A stretch of 64,000 nucleotides of DNA from Polyangium jinanense (GCF_028435365.1 NZ_JAGTJJ010000022.1:1-64000); one strand, 5' to 3'. Positions 47,857 through 57,259 are shown, numbered from the stretch's first letter. The notes: generated by a model not told the origin, from the letters alone. Numbers and translations are program-made.

Positions 47857-50196
47857 ATGCGGTCTCGCCCTTCCCGTACCTCGCTCGCCCTCGTCGCGCC
47901 TTCCTTCGTCCTGGTCGCCTCCGGCCTCGTCGCCTGCGACGGCGCGGTGCGACCCGTCGTCTCCTGCGAATCGCTGAGCTGCACCCCGGAGCCCTGGATC
48001 GCACGGCTCGAGGCGCCCACGGTCCAAAAGCTCGACCTCTTGCTCGCCCTCGACAACTCGCGCTCGATGGCCGACAAGCAAGCGCTGCTCGCGAGCGCGG
48101 TGCCCGACCTCGTCCTCCGCCTCGTGAACCCGCCTTGCGTCAATGCCGAGGGCGTGGCGGCGCAGCAGCAGCCTGACCATCCCCTCGATCCTTGCCCGGC
48201 GGGCACCTTTCGCGTGACGCCTCCGGTGCTCGACATCCACATCGGCGTGCTCAGCTCGAGCATCGGCGGGCACGGCGCGGATAGCTGTCCCGACCTCGTG
48301 CCCGACGAGAAAGCGTGCGCAGGACAGACGAACACGACGAACAACGACAAGGGCCACCTCGTCGCGCGGCTCGACGCCTGCGGCGGCGCTGCGGCGCCGA
48401 CCTACGAGGATCGAGGCTTTCTGGCCTGGGATCCGGCGCAAGCGCTTTCGCCGCCCGGCGAGGAGAACCTCGCCACGCTTGGCGCGTCGCTCCGGGACAT
48501 GGTGGCCGGCGTCGGACCGATCGGCTGCGAGTTCGAATCGCAGCTCGAGAGCGTGTATCGGTTCCTCGTCGATCCCGAGCCTTACGCGTCGATCTCCGTC
48601 GTCAACAACCGCGCCACGCCCGAGGGCACGGATACGGCCCTTCTGCAACAACGCAAGGCGTTCCTGCGGCCCGACTCGATGCTCGCGATCGTGCTGCTCT
48701 CGGACGAGAACGATTGCTCCATCAAGGAATACGGGCAGTTTTATTACGTCGGAATGGGAAAAACTCCCGACGGCACAGACGTGCGGGTCCCGCGCGCGCG
48801 GAAGGAATGCGCGATCGATCCGAACGATCCTTGCTGCAAATCCTGTGGGCAGGACCCGGGCAGTTGCCCCGAGGAGGCCGAGTGCATCGGACCGAACGGC
48901 GGCCCCGCGTTGCTCACGCCCGAGGAGGACGACAAAAACCTCCGGTGCTGGGATCAGAAGCGCCGCTTCGGCATCGATTTTCTCTATCCAGTGGATCGAT
49001 ACGTGCAGGCCTTCTCGTCCTACGAGATCCAGAATCGCGCCGGGGAGCTCGTCCCGAACCCCATTTTCGCGGACCTCGATCCGAACGACGACGTCTGGCA
49101 GAGCCGCGAACCTCGGGACGTGTTTTTCGCGGGCATCGTCGGCGTGCCCTGGCAGGACGTCGCGCGTGATCCGACGGACCTCGGAAAGGGCTTGAAGAGC
49201 GCGGACGAGCTCGAAGCGCCGATCGACGCGGCGGGCACCACGACCTGGGACGTGATCCTCGGAGACCCCACGAAATACGTGCGCCCGCTCGATCCGTTGA
49301 TGATCGAGTCCGTCGCGAAACGCGCGGGGACGAACCCGATCACGGGCGACGTCCTCGTCGACGCGAATGCCCCAACGAAAAACCCCATCAACGGGCACGA
49401 GCGGACGATCGCCGGGGACGACCTGCAATACGCGTGTATCTTTCCCCTGCCGGAAGGGCAGGCGCGCGATTGCACGGACGAGACCCTCCCCGGATGTGAT
49501 TGCAAAGCCACGGACAACGACAATCCCCTCTGCGCGCCGAACGCCATGAACGGCGGCGCGCCCACCTTGCAGGTCCGTGCGAAGGCCTATCCGAGCCTCC
49601 GGCAGCTCGCGGTGATGAAAGGTCTCGGCGAGCAGGCCGTCGTGGCTTCGGTTTGTCCGGCGAGCATCGAGGACACGGGCGGGTCCGGCGCCGGATATCG
49701 CCCGGCCGTGGACGCGCTCCACGCGCGGATGGCGAGGGCATTCGAGGATACCTGCCTGCCCCGGAGCCTCGAGACCGATCCGGAGGGCGGCCTGCCCTGC
49801 GTGGTCATCGAAGCGCGGCACGTGGACGAGGCCGCGTGCGCATGTGATCCGTCGGAGGGGCGGGTCGAGATCCCGCCAAAGCACACCCCGCTCGTCAACC
49901 TCGTCATGAGCGACCCGCAAGCGGCGAGCGAGCAGTGGAATTGCCTCTGCATGGTGAACCAGGCCGAGGAGGGCGCGGCGCGGACGGCTTGCCAAGAGGA
50001 CGTCTCCGATCCGCCGCTCGCCAATGGCAATCCGGTCCACGGGTGGTGTTACGTCGACGCCACGGCCTCTCCGCCCCTCGGCAACCCGGAGCTCGTCTCG
50101 ACCTGCCCGGAAAATCAAAAAAGGCGGATCCGCATCCCCGGGAGCGCCGGGCTCGGCTCCCCCGGCAGGATGTTCCTGTCCTGTTCCGCGAATTGA
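47857..50196 (+). CDS. Lipoprotein with vWA-like MIDAS domain
   Basis: 779 residues from ATG 47857, with GGAGG four bases upstream. Lipobox SGLVAC (Cys27). Near residue 60, LDLLLALDNSRSMADKQ carries DxSxS (DNSRS, 66-70), the metal-binding motif of von Willebrand factor A domains. Then LDIHIGVLSSSIGGHGADSC and MLAIVLLSDENDCSIKEYGQ (second and third MIDAS-type strands). Many Cys pairs between about 300 and 780 (DPNDPCCKSCGQDPGSC, CDCKATDNDNPLC, CNCLCMVNQAEE) suggest disulfide-rich surface lobes. Families like this occur in myxobacterial outer membranes; ligand unknown. Confidence 0.88.
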   Translation: MRSRPSRTSLALVAPSFVLVASGLVACDGAVRPVVSCESLSCTPEPWIARLEAPTVQKLDLLLALDNSRSMADKQALLASAVPDLVLRLVNPPCVNAEGVAAQQQPDHPLDPCPAGTFRVTPPVLDIHIGVLSSSIGGHGADSCPDLVPDEKACAGQTNTTNNDKGHLVARLDACGGAAAPTYEDRGFLAWDPAQALSPPGEENLATLGASLRDMVAGVGPIGCEFESQLESVYRFLVDPEPYASISVVNNRATPEGTDTALLQQRKAFLRPDSMLAIVLLSDENDCSIKEYGQFYYVGMGKTPDGTDVRVPRARKECAIDPNDPCCKSCGQDPGSCPEEAECIGPNGGPALLTPEEDDKNLRCWDQKRRFGIDFLYPVDRYVQAFSSYEIQNRAGELVPNPIFADLDPNDDVWQSREPRDVFFAGIVGVPWQDVARDPTDLGKGLKSADELEAPIDAAGTTTWDVILGDPTKYVRPLDPLMIESVAKRAGTNPITGDVLVDANAPTKNPINGHERTIAGDDLQYACIFPLPEGQARDCTDETLPGCDCKATDNDNPLCAPNAMNGGAPTLQVRAKAYPSLRQLAVMKGLGEQAVVASVCPASIEDTGGSGAGYRPAVDALHARMARAFEDTCLPRSLETDPEGGLPCVVIEARHVDEAACACDPSEGRVEIPPKHTPLVNLVMSDPQAASEQWNCLCMVNQAEEGAARTACQEDVSDPPLANGNPVHGWCYVDATASPPLGNPELVSTCPENQKRRIRIPGSAGLGSPGRMFLSCSAN

Positions 50197-50238
50197 GTCG
50201 GCCTTGAGCCCCCGCGCGGGCCCTGATACGGTCCGCAT

Positions 50239-51111
50239 GTGCGGATCCTCTCGCTCCTCGTCGCCACGATTCCCCTCGTCTCCCTCGCCGCGTGTGGCGC
50301 GGCGCAGAACCACGCCGTCGAGCGCGGCCCCATGGCTCCGCCGCCGGGCGAATCGGCCCTCTGCAGCCCGCTCCCGAACGAGCCCGCAAGCCAGCGCGTC
50401 GTCGCCCTGCCGGCCGCCGAGCGCGAGGCGCTGGAGAAACGGCTCGAAGAAGGCCCCGTCGCCGTGAAACTCGAAGGGTGCAAGCTCGTGGTCGTAAAGG
50501 CGTGCGAGCTACGCGCCTCGGCAGCGTACAGGGCCGCGCCGGAGGATGGATCGTTCACCCTGTCGAACGAGGCGGACATCGAGCGCGAAGTGCCGCTCGG
50601 CAAAGGTCGGCTCGGCACGGTCGTGAACGGCGGGCGGGCGCTCGAGGTAAAACTCGCGCAAGCGGGTCGATTCACGTTCGGCGGCGCGACCGCGACCCCC
50701 GAGGCGACCGAGGCGTGCAAAGAGGCGACGCACGTCGTTCGTGGATACACGATCGGCGCATTCGAGGTGGCCGAGTCGGCGTCCGGCGCGCCGGTGGAAA
50801 AGGCCGGTGATACGGAGGCGTGCGCGAAAGGCGCGGCAAATGCGACGACGCCGCCCGCCGGCTGCGGCGCGCTCGTGTCGATTGACCTCGTGGCGCTGGA
50901 CCTGGGGGCGGACGACGATACGCGCCGGGTCGAGGTGTCGAGGCCGCCGAGCCCGATCACGGGGGAGGGCAAGCGTGACGAAGACGCGGATGGCTTCGTG
51001 GGTGGCGTCGATCAAGGCGCGCCGGCGCGCGGTGCGGTCGACGTGAAAGAAGAGGGCAAACCCAAGCCCGGGAAGCACTGCCCGCCGAAGGACCCGCTCT
51101 GCGCGTATTGA
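50239..51111 (+). CDS. Putative lipoprotein
   Basis: 290 residues from GTG 50239. Lipobox SLAAC (about Cys19). Strand-rich mature domain with Cys pairs: ALCSPLPNEPASQRVVALPA, VAVKLEGCKLVVVKACELR, RLGTVVNGGRALEVKLAQAG, and a THVVRGYTIGAFEVAESASG block. Late Asp/Glu-rich stretch (GEGKRDEDADGFVGGVDQGA) and Lys/Pro-rich C-terminus ending with Cys pairs (KHCPPKDPLCAY). No enzyme motif. The ending 17 bases before the convergent TPR gene leaves almost no room for a separate terminator. Confidence 0.8.
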   Translation: MRILSLLVATIPLVSLAACGAAQNHAVERGPMAPPPGESALCSPLPNEPASQRVVALPAAEREALEKRLEEGPVAVKLEGCKLVVVKACELRASAAYRAAPEDGSFTLSNEADIEREVPLGKGRLGTVVNGGRALEVKLAQAGRFTFGGATATPEATEACKEATHVVRGYTIGAFEVAESASGAPVEKAGDTEACAKGAANATTPPAGCGALVSIDLVALDLGADDDTRRVEVSRPPSPITGEGKRDEDADGFVGGVDQGAPARGAVDVKEEGKPKPGKHCPPKDPLCAY

Positions 51112-51127
51112 CGCGCCCGCGCGGCGT

Positions 51128-53725
51128 TCACTTCGCCGGCGGGAGCTTCTTCCGCGCCTCGGCCGCGCGCTTCACGGGCGGCAGATCCGCGTCCGCGCGC
51201 GGCCAGAACGCGGCGAGCGCGTCGAGCGTCGCGACGGCCTCCGCATTCGCGCCCCGCTTCTGCTGAAGCGCCGCGAGCCGGACGAGGCCGTCGGCGACGT
51301 AGGGCCCGCAGAGCAGGTGCATGTCGAACACGTGCTTCGCGCATTTCTCGCGCTCGCCGAGGATCTTTTCGTAGGCTTGCTCGGCCTCGGCGAGCTTGCC
51401 GCGGAGCTCGAAGGCGCGGGCCTGGAGGTGCATCCGCCGAAAGCGGGGAAAATTGCCGCGCGCCTCGGGCGCGTCCGGAATGACGACGTCCTCCTTCCGG
51501 GCGACGGCGACGGCATACCCGAGCTCTTCATTGCCGCCGGACGCGAGGCGTTTCAGCTCGGCGAGCTCGGTCTCGGCGCGGGCCGTGTCGCCTTTTTCCA
51601 GCGCGAGCATGCCTTTCAAGCCCTTCAGCATGATCTTGGCCCGCTCCTCGTCTGTCTTCGCGAGCCCGAATCCCTCCCAGATGCGCGAGAGCTTGGCGAA
51701 TTTCGCCTCGGCCTGGTCGAATCGACCAAGCACCACGTCGGCATACGACGGCAAGAGCACGCAGCGAAGAAGCGTGCCTTGTTTGCCTTTCTCCACGGCG
51801 AACGCGACGGCCTCTTCGAGCAAGGCGTCGGCCTCTCGCGCGCGCCCTTCGCGCAGGAGCACGAGCGGGTGGGTGCACATGAACGCGAGCCGATCCTCGA
51901 CGTTTTTCGTATCGAGCAAGGTTTGCCGCTCGCGGGCGAACAGCGCCTCGTCCTCGGGTTTGCCCGTGGTCAAGAGGGAGAGCGCATACGTCACGTGCGC
52001 CGAAAAGGGCCCGCGCCGGGCGATCGCCTGTTCGAGATCGGCCCGTGCGGCGGCGGTGTCGCCCATGCGCATCCGCACCATCCCGCGTTGCGCGATGATC
52101 CACGGGGAAGCCCCCTGCAACGCGAGCGCCTTCTCCGCTTCGGAGAGCGCCTCGGGGAACTTCCCCGAATCCATGTAAAACGTCGATTCGAGGACATGCG
52201 TGAGCGCGTGCCGCCCGTCGATCGCGCGCGCGGCCTCGAATCGCGCGATGCACTCGGGCACCGTCCCCCGGTACGTGAAGTAATAAGCGACGAGCAGGTG
52301 TGCCAGGAAAAACTTCGGGTGCTTGGCCTTGAACGTCTCCCAGGCCGCGAGGCCCTTCGCGGCGTCCTCGTCCGACATTTCGAGGATCGCGACGAGCTCC
52401 GCGTCGCGGCCCGTGGTCCCGCGGACGGCCGTGACCGCCTCGTCGAACTCGCGCGTCGAATCCTCGTAATGGCCCTGCAGGGCGGCCGTCATGCCGAGCC
52501 AAACGTGCGGCCACGGATCACGAGGCGCCTTGTCGCGCACGGAGAGGAGCGCCGTCTCCGCGCCGTACACGTCCGCCTTGAGCAGGCTCTCGATCCCCCG
52601 CCGGAACTCCGCCTGCACGGCCGGATCCTGCGAGATCGTCGGGATGTCCTCGTCCTCGACCGGGGCGGCGGACGCGCTCGGCGCGACGTCCGCCGAGGGC
52701 TTCGACCCGGACGACCCCTTCGTACCGAGCCAAACCCCGACCCCGCCGAGCGACAGCGAAACGGCCCCGATCACCGGGAAAAGCCATCCGGGCCGCGAGG
52801 TCTTTTGCGCTGCAACGGTTTTTTCCTGGCTCACGGCCGCCGCGACTTTTTCCTCGGCCTCCCCTGCCCCTTCGGGCGGGCGCGGCGCGGCTGTCTTGCG
52901 TGATCCCGGCCCGGACGGGCGTTTGTCCCCGCCGGCCACGAGCGCCGCGACGTCGGCGTCGAGCGAGGAAAACGCGGCCGCGAGCGCCTTGCTCTTCACC
53001 ACGTCGCCGCTCGCGTAATCGAGGTACTCGGCCGCGTTGCGATATCCATTGAAAAAAAGCGCGCGCTCCCGCTCCTCGCCGCCCTCGAACAGCACCCACG
53101 GGTGGAGCGACGCGAAATGGCCGTCCTTCCGCAGGTACACCCGGCCCGGCAGGATGTCCTCCCCCGCCTGCGCCGCGCCCTCGCGCTCGGACGCGAGGCC
53201 TTCGAGCCGCACAATCTGGGCCTTGCGGTCGCCGTCCGCCCCAATCTCCACCTTCTCCACGAACACCAGCATGGCGTCGGGCGGGAAAAACATCCCGGCG
53301 CGCCAGGCGGGCTCGATCGCTTCCAGAAAGACCCGCGCGGCCTCCTGATTGAACGCGTCGTTCCGCGTGGATCCGTGCCCGATGACCTTGTTCCGGTACG
53401 CCGGCAGGAGCGCGAGCAGCTTCTGCGCGTTCGTCGATTTCGGCGCCTGCCGGCTGTCGGTCCCGACCTCCGCGAGCAGCGCGTGCAGCGCGAGCAGCGC
53501 CGGATCCATGAGGCTGCCCGGCCGCGGCGGCATCGCCTTCACCCAGTGCCCCGTCGAGGGCATGCCGAGCGTGCTCACGTCCGCGGGCGGCTCGGCCGCC
53601 ACCGTGAGGCGGATGCTCGCCTCCCAGGCGTAATACGAAGCGAGGTGCTTCCGGGTCGGGTCCGTGGCGTTGCGCGCGCGTCGAACGAGCGCCGCAATCG
53701 GCAGCGGCAGGGGCGGGGCGGCCAT
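51128..53725 (-). CDS. Membrane-anchored TPR-repeat protein
   Basis: 865 residues from ATG 53725 (MAAPPLPLPIAALV). Residues 1-275 form a cytosolic domain with conserved helices (TDPTRKHLASYYAWEASIRL, YRNKVIGHGSTRNDAFNQE) that resembles the leading part of several Polyangiales signalling proteins. One membrane segment lies at about 320-340 (WLFPVIGAVSLSLGGVGVWL), after a Lys/Ala-rich linker. The periplasmic part (about 380-865) is TPR-like: VWLGMTAALQGHYEDSTREF, LAHLLVAYYFTYRGTVPECI, QRGMVRMRMGDTAAARADLE and RAETELAELKRLASGGNEEL. Likely a signalling or scaffold protein. No catalytic motif recognised. Confidence 0.85.
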   Translation of the reverse strand: MAAPPLPLPIAALVRRARNATDPTRKHLASYYAWEASIRLTVAAEPPADVSTLGMPSTGHWVKAMPPRPGSLMDPALLALHALLAEVGTDSRQAPKSTNAQKLLALLPAYRNKVIGHGSTRNDAFNQEAARVFLEAIEPAWRAGMFFPPDAMLVFVEKVEIGADGDRKAQIVRLEGLASEREGAAQAGEDILPGRVYLRKDGHFASLHPWVLFEGGEERERALFFNGYRNAAEYLDYASGDVVKSKALAAAFSSLDADVAALVAGGDKRPSGPGSRKTAAPRPPEGAGEAEEKVAAAVSQEKTVAAQKTSRPGWLFPVIGAVSLSLGGVGVWLGTKGSSGSKPSADVAPSASAAPVEDEDIPTISQDPAVQAEFRRGIESLLKADVYGAETALLSVRDKAPRDPWPHVWLGMTAALQGHYEDSTREFDEAVTAVRGTTGRDAELVAILEMSDEDAAKGLAAWETFKAKHPKFFLAHLLVAYYFTYRGTVPECIARFEAARAIDGRHALTHVLESTFYMDSGKFPEALSEAEKALALQGASPWIIAQRGMVRMRMGDTAAARADLEQAIARRGPFSAHVTYALSLLTTGKPEDEALFARERQTLLDTKNVEDRLAFMCTHPLVLLREGRAREADALLEEAVAFAVEKGKQGTLLRCVLLPSYADVVLGRFDQAEAKFAKLSRIWEGFGLAKTDEERAKIMLKGLKGMLALEKGDTARAETELAELKRLASGGNEELGYAVAVARKEDVVIPDAPEARGNFPRFRRMHLQARAFELRGKLAEAEQAYEKILGEREKCAKHVFDMHLLCGPYVADGLVRLAALQQKRGANAEAVATLDALAAFWPRADADLPPVKRAAEARKKLPPAK

Positions 53726-53856
53726 CGCCGGCCACGCTAGCACGGCAGGCCAGGGCCACGGAACGCGCTTTCGTAGTGCGCGCGGGCCGAGCCGTCGCTT
53801 CCGCCTTCCGCGCCCGGCCCCGTCCGGGTTACGATGATTGCTTCGAGGTCCTTGCC

Positions 53857-54414
53857 ATGAAACGACGCGCGGATGGGCGCGAGGAAACCCGCGCGCCGCG
53901 CCTCTTGCGCCAGCCCTTTTATTGCGAGGAGAACGTCTGGCACCTCTGCCAGGAGCCCGCGCTCGTGGACAAGCGGCGCGACGTGGTGTTCATCTCGAAC
54001 GCCGAACGCGCATGCCCCATGTGGTCGCAGAAAGCTGGCCGGGGCAAACCCATCGTGTGGGATTACCACGTCGTCCTGCTCGTCCGGGATCCGCCGGAGA
54101 TCTGGGACGTCGACTGCACTTTCGGTGTCCCCCTGCCCGCGATGGAGTGGCTCCGGGGAAGCTTTCACCCGGGCGTGCCGCCGCCGTACTTGCCCTCGTT
54201 CCGCGTCGTCCCGGCCGATCTCTTCGCCCGGACGTTCGCGTCGGACCGCTCGCACATGCGCTTGCCGGACGGTACGTTCCGTAAGCCCCCGCCGCCATGG
54301 CCGCCTGTAGGTGCGGAAAGCGTCCCCTCGAACCTGATGTCGTTCGTCGACGTAACGCGGCCGTTCCACGGCGAAGTGCTCTCGCTCGCCGCGTTCGCCG
54401 CGCGCGTCGGCTAG
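53857..54414 (+). CDS. Protein N-terminal glutamine amidohydrolase (NTAQ1-like)
   Basis: 185 residues from ATG 53857. The family name motif WDYHV is present (VWDYHVVLLV). Catalytic residues line up with the human enzyme's Cys-His-Asp: Cys23 in FYCEENVWHLC, His71 in WDYHV, Asp86 in IWDVDCTFGVPLP, with spacings close to those of human NTAQ1 (Cys28, His81, Asp97). The enzyme removes the side-chain amide of N-terminal Gln to give Glu, which makes proteins eligible for the N-end rule. Family members are known mainly from eukaryotes with scattered bacterial cases. The C-terminal block RPFHGEVLSLAAFAARV also fits. No partner transferase is in view. Confidence 0.9.
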   Translation: MKRRADGREETRAPRLLRQPFYCEENVWHLCQEPALVDKRRDVVFISNAERACPMWSQKAGRGKPIVWDYHVVLLVRDPPEIWDVDCTFGVPLPAMEWLRGSFHPGVPPPYLPSFRVVPADLFARTFASDRSHMRLPDGTFRKPPPPWPPVGAESVPSNLMSFVDVTRPFHGEVLSLAAFAARVG

Positions 54415-54477
54415 CCAAGGGCCGCGGTGTCGGTATATGCTCCCGCCCGAGGCAGCTTGGGTCCCCCGTAGACACCG

Positions 54478-55626
54478 ATGGGAACAGACGATCGTGACGA
54501 CGGACGACGAGACTGGCCGCCCCCGAGCGCGGGGCCGCCGAGCGACGCCGGTCTGCGCGAGGCCGTCACCATGCTGCGGCGCCTGCGCGCCGGCGATCTC
54601 GTGTTCCCGAGCCGCGAGCGCGTCGGGCTCGTCGGCGAGATCCTCCGCGAGATCGAGGCCCTCGGAAGCAAGGTCCTCTCCGAGCGCAAGTCCGAGGACG
54701 AGCGGATCGCCACGCTGACGAACGTGGTCGTGCAGCTCGCAGCGCTGAACTTCGAGGCGCGCGCATCCATCAGCCCCGCACACGACAAGCTCGACGGGAT
54801 CGCAGCCGGGCTCAACATGCTGCGCGAGGAGCTGCAGAGCTCGACGGTCTCGCGGACCTACCTCGACAGCGTCTTCGCCTCGATGGCAGACGCGCTCGTC
54901 GTCGTCGACGCGGCAGGGCTCGTGCGAACCGTGAACCGCGCGACGACGGAGCTCCTCGGCTTCAGCGAGCGCGAGCTCCTCGGCAAGCCCGTGAGCACGC
55001 TCTTCCTGGAGGAGCACGATCCCGCGCAGATCCTCGCGCTCCACGGGCACGAGATGCAGTGTTTGACGAAGTCGGGCGCGGTCATCGAGGCCTCGGTGTC
55101 GACCTCGCCGCTCCAGAACGGGAGCACGATCGAAGGTTTCGTCTGCGTGCTGCGCGACATCACGGACCGCAAGCGCGCCGAGGAAGAGCGCATGCGCCTC
55201 GAGGAGGCGATCCGCGCGAAGAACGATCTCATCCGGACGATGAGCACGCCGCTCATCCCGATCACCGACGACATCGTGGTCATGCCGCTCGTGGGCACGC
55301 TCGATCAGGAGCGCGCCGATCAGGTGATCGAGTCCCTCTTGCGAGGCATCGCAAAGGCCCAGCCGCGCGTCGCGATCCTCGACATCACGGCAGTGCCCGT
55401 GGTGGACGCGGACGTAGCAGGCGCGCTCGTCCGCGCGGCGCACGCGGCGCGTATGCTCGGCGTGGACGTGGTCCTCACGGGCCTGCGCGCCGAGGTGGCG
55501 AAGACCCTCGTCGACATGGGGCTCGATTTGCCCGGTGTCAGGACGTGCAGCACGCTGAAGAGCGGCATTGCGCTCTCGATGAACCGCAAGGCACAGAAGG
55601 CCGAGGCTCCCAGGAGAAGTTCATAA
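54478..55626 (+). CDS. PAS-STAS sensor protein (RsbR-like)
   Basis: 382 residues. The N-terminal 120 residues are helical (ERVGLVGEILREIEALGSKV). A PAS domain follows (about 125-245): LDSVFASMADALVVVDAAGL, VNRATTELLGFSERELLGKP, and GFVCVLRDITDRKRAEEERM. A STAS domain closes it (about 255-370): TMSTPLIPITDDIVVMPLVG, VAILDITAVPVVDADVAGAL and RAAHAARMLGVDVVLTGLR. The DxTxxxxxD pattern matches RsbR-type stressosome paralogues, which have a Thr at the phospho site: here D-I-T-A-V-P-V-V-D. Stop and next start overlap as TAATG. Confidence 0.93.
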   Translation: MGTDDRDDGRRDWPPPSAGPPSDAGLREAVTMLRRLRAGDLVFPSRERVGLVGEILREIEALGSKVLSERKSEDERIATLTNVVVQLAALNFEARASISPAHDKLDGIAAGLNMLREELQSSTVSRTYLDSVFASMADALVVVDAAGLVRTVNRATTELLGFSERELLGKPVSTLFLEEHDPAQILALHGHEMQCLTKSGAVIEASVSTSPLQNGSTIEGFVCVLRDITDRKRAEEERMRLEEAIRAKNDLIRTMSTPLIPITDDIVVMPLVGTLDQERADQVIESLLRGIAKAQPRVAILDITAVPVVDADVAGALVRAAHAARMLGVDVVLTGLRAEVAKTLVDMGLDLPGVRTCSTLKSGIALSMNRKAQKAEAPRRSS

Positions 55627-56066
55627 TGGTTTCGAGCGACGTTCCGGGCGAGATAGAGACGCGAGGGGCCGTGCTGACGTACGACCCGCGCGGATTCGTC
55701 AAAAAGGTGACGAAAGACGGAGCGGAATACACGCTGCAGGACGCCGAGGAAGATTTCGAGGCGGCCAAGAAGCTCGGCGGCGGGCAGCCGCGCCCCCTGC
55801 TCGTGGACGAGCGGGGCCTGCGCGGCGCCGATCACGCGGTCCGCAAGTTCTGGGTGAGCCCCGACGTCCCGGCCGTCTGTAAATGCGTCGCGGTGATCAC
55901 AGGCAGCTCGCCGGTCAGCAACATGATCGGCAACTTCGTGATCACAGTCTCGAAGCCCGCCGTCCCGACGAAGCTGTTTGCCTCGGAGCAGGCCGCAATG
56001 CCGTGGATCGAGTGGTTTCTCGACGACGAGCACGATAGCCCGCCGCCGTCGATCCGTTTTCGCTGA
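55626..56066 (+). CDS. SpoIIAA-like (STAS/SEC14-type) protein
   Basis: 146 residues from ATG 55626, sharing one base with the upstream stop (TAATG); AGGAGAAG lies about 7 bases upstream inside that gene. Translation is coupled to the PAS-STAS gene. The pattern: AVLTYDPRGFVKKVTKDGAE, YTLQDAEEDFEAAKKLGGGQ, RPLLVDERGLRGADHAVRKF, then AVITGSSPVSNMIGNFVITV and a closing helix (FASEQAAMPWIEWFLDD). This is the SpoIIAA-like family seen in many myxobacterial genomes, distantly related to the gene at 45446. Together with the PAS-STAS protein it may form a small stress-signalling pair. Confidence 0.82.
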   Translation: MVSSDVPGEIETRGAVLTYDPRGFVKKVTKDGAEYTLQDAEEDFEAAKKLGGGQPRPLLVDERGLRGADHAVRKFWVSPDVPAVCKCVAVITGSSPVSNMIGNFVITVSKPAVPTKLFASEQAAMPWIEWFLDDEHDSPPPSIRFR

Positions 56067-56091
56067 GGGGAGTTCATTTCACAGCGTATCG

Positions 56092-56194
56092 CCGGGGTTT
56101 CACCCCGGGCCCGACCAGGGGCTCTTCGCCCCTGGACCCGAACCAGGGCACAGCCCTGGACCTCAGGTACATCGACCGCGATGCGGTCGATGTA
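56092..56194. repeat. Dispersed nested-palindrome element, copy E (left half, diverged)
   Basis: It fills the 152-base gap between two convergent genes. The order of hairpins is as in the left arm of A and B, yet nearly every stem has another sequence: CCGGGG/CCCCGG, CCAGGGGC-TCTTC-GCCCCTGG (56115-56135), CCAGGGC/GCCCTGG, and TACATCGACCGC-GAT-GCGGTCGATGTA (56168-56194; 12-bp stem, loop GAT). Compensating changes keep the pairs. Confidence 0.88.
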
Positions 56195-56218
56195 AAACGC
56201 GAAAGCCCCGGCCGCCCG

Positions 56219-57259
56219 TCATTGTGCCCGCCGCGTTTCCTCCGCGTGCTTTCGGGCCGCCGCAACGCAAGCCTCTCGTTTCATGAAAAACGCCGGCCAG
56301 GCGTCGCCCGAGGTGTCTTCGAAGACGAGCCCGGCGAGCGCGCGGTTGATCCGCGGGATTTCGGCGGAGACGGCGTCCACAGGGCAAGCCGCGCACGCGG
56401 GGAGCGCCTCGCCTTCGGCCGGCCCCCTCCGCCCCCGGGCGACCGCGATCCCAAAGGCATGGCCTGGCTCGTGGGAATGGAGCTTCGCCACGAGGCGCGT
56501 GCACCGCGCGCAGGCGCCCACACCGCCGTCGGCCTCCGCACACGAATGCTCCTCGAACACCATGCACACGGCATGCGCGGAGACACGCGTCGCGCCATAA
56601 AGGATCGCGTCGTCGCGAATCTCGAAGAGCGTGCCAGACGGAGACCACGCCGATCCGTACGCTGTCATCGATTCGGTTTTCTGGCCGCGCGCGTCTGTCT
56701 GTATCGTCCGATTGTGCGGCCCATATAAGGTAACGTTCCGGTCGAGCTCGAGATGCTCGAAGGAGCCGGAGCGCGCGAGCTTCGGGCGGCCCTCGCCGCC
56801 GTCTGTTGGAATCTCGGCATGGAGGGATTCGGGCTGCACCTCGAACACGACGCGCCGGCAGAGCCCCTGCGGCGCCGGAGCGTCGTGCTGGAGCAGCTCT
56901 TCGGGGACGAAAAGCGCGACCGTGGGGCCGGCCTTCAAAAACCTCGAAAAGTCCACCGGCGTCGTGCCGCTGCGAAGGTCCTTTAGCTCGGGCAGGTGCG
57001 CGCGGGCATAGGCGAGGCGCTCGGCCTCGGGGAGCGCCGCGATGCGCGCGAGCTCCGGATCCTCGACCGGGGTCACCTTCGGCGCGGCAAGGACAGCGGG
57101 TCCGGCATCGCCGCTGTCGGGCCCCGCTTCCGAGGGACCCGCGTCGTCCACGGGCGGCGCCGTGCCCCCCACGCCCGGAGACGGCGCGCCGGCGCACGCC
57201 ACGACGGCGGCGGCCACGAGCGTGAGAGAGGCGAAGAGCGGCAAAAGGGAAGTACGCAT
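56219..57259 (-). CDS. Putative cysteine-rich lipoprotein
   Basis: 346 residues. Lipobox AAVVAC (Cys22), then an acidic Gly/Ala/Asp spacer (about 25-55). Mature domain: LARIAALPEAERLAYARAHL, TPVDFSRFLKAGPTVALFVP, CRRVVFEVQPESLHAEI, FEHLELDRNVTLYGPHNRTI and LYGATRVSAHAVCMVFEEH. Cysteines cluster in VGACARCTRLVAKLHSHEPG and ALPACAACPVDAV (two CxxC). A His pair in the same region (HSHE) could bind metal. No family recognised; probably outer membrane. Convergent with the SpoIIAA-like gene across repeat copy E. Confidence 0.8.
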   Translation of the reverse strand: MRTSLLPLFASLTLVAAAVVACAGAPSPGVGGTAPPVDDAGPSEAGPDSGDAGPAVLAAPKVTPVEDPELARIAALPEAERLAYARAHLPELKDLRSGTTPVDFSRFLKAGPTVALFVPEELLQHDAPAPQGLCRRVVFEVQPESLHAEIPTDGGEGRPKLARSGSFEHLELDRNVTLYGPHNRTIQTDARGQKTESMTAYGSAWSPSGTLFEIRDDAILYGATRVSAHAVCMVFEEHSCAEADGGVGACARCTRLVAKLHSHEPGHAFGIAVARGRRGPAEGEALPACAACPVDAVSAEIPRINRALAGLVFEDTSGDAWPAFFMKREACVAAARKHAEETRRAQ

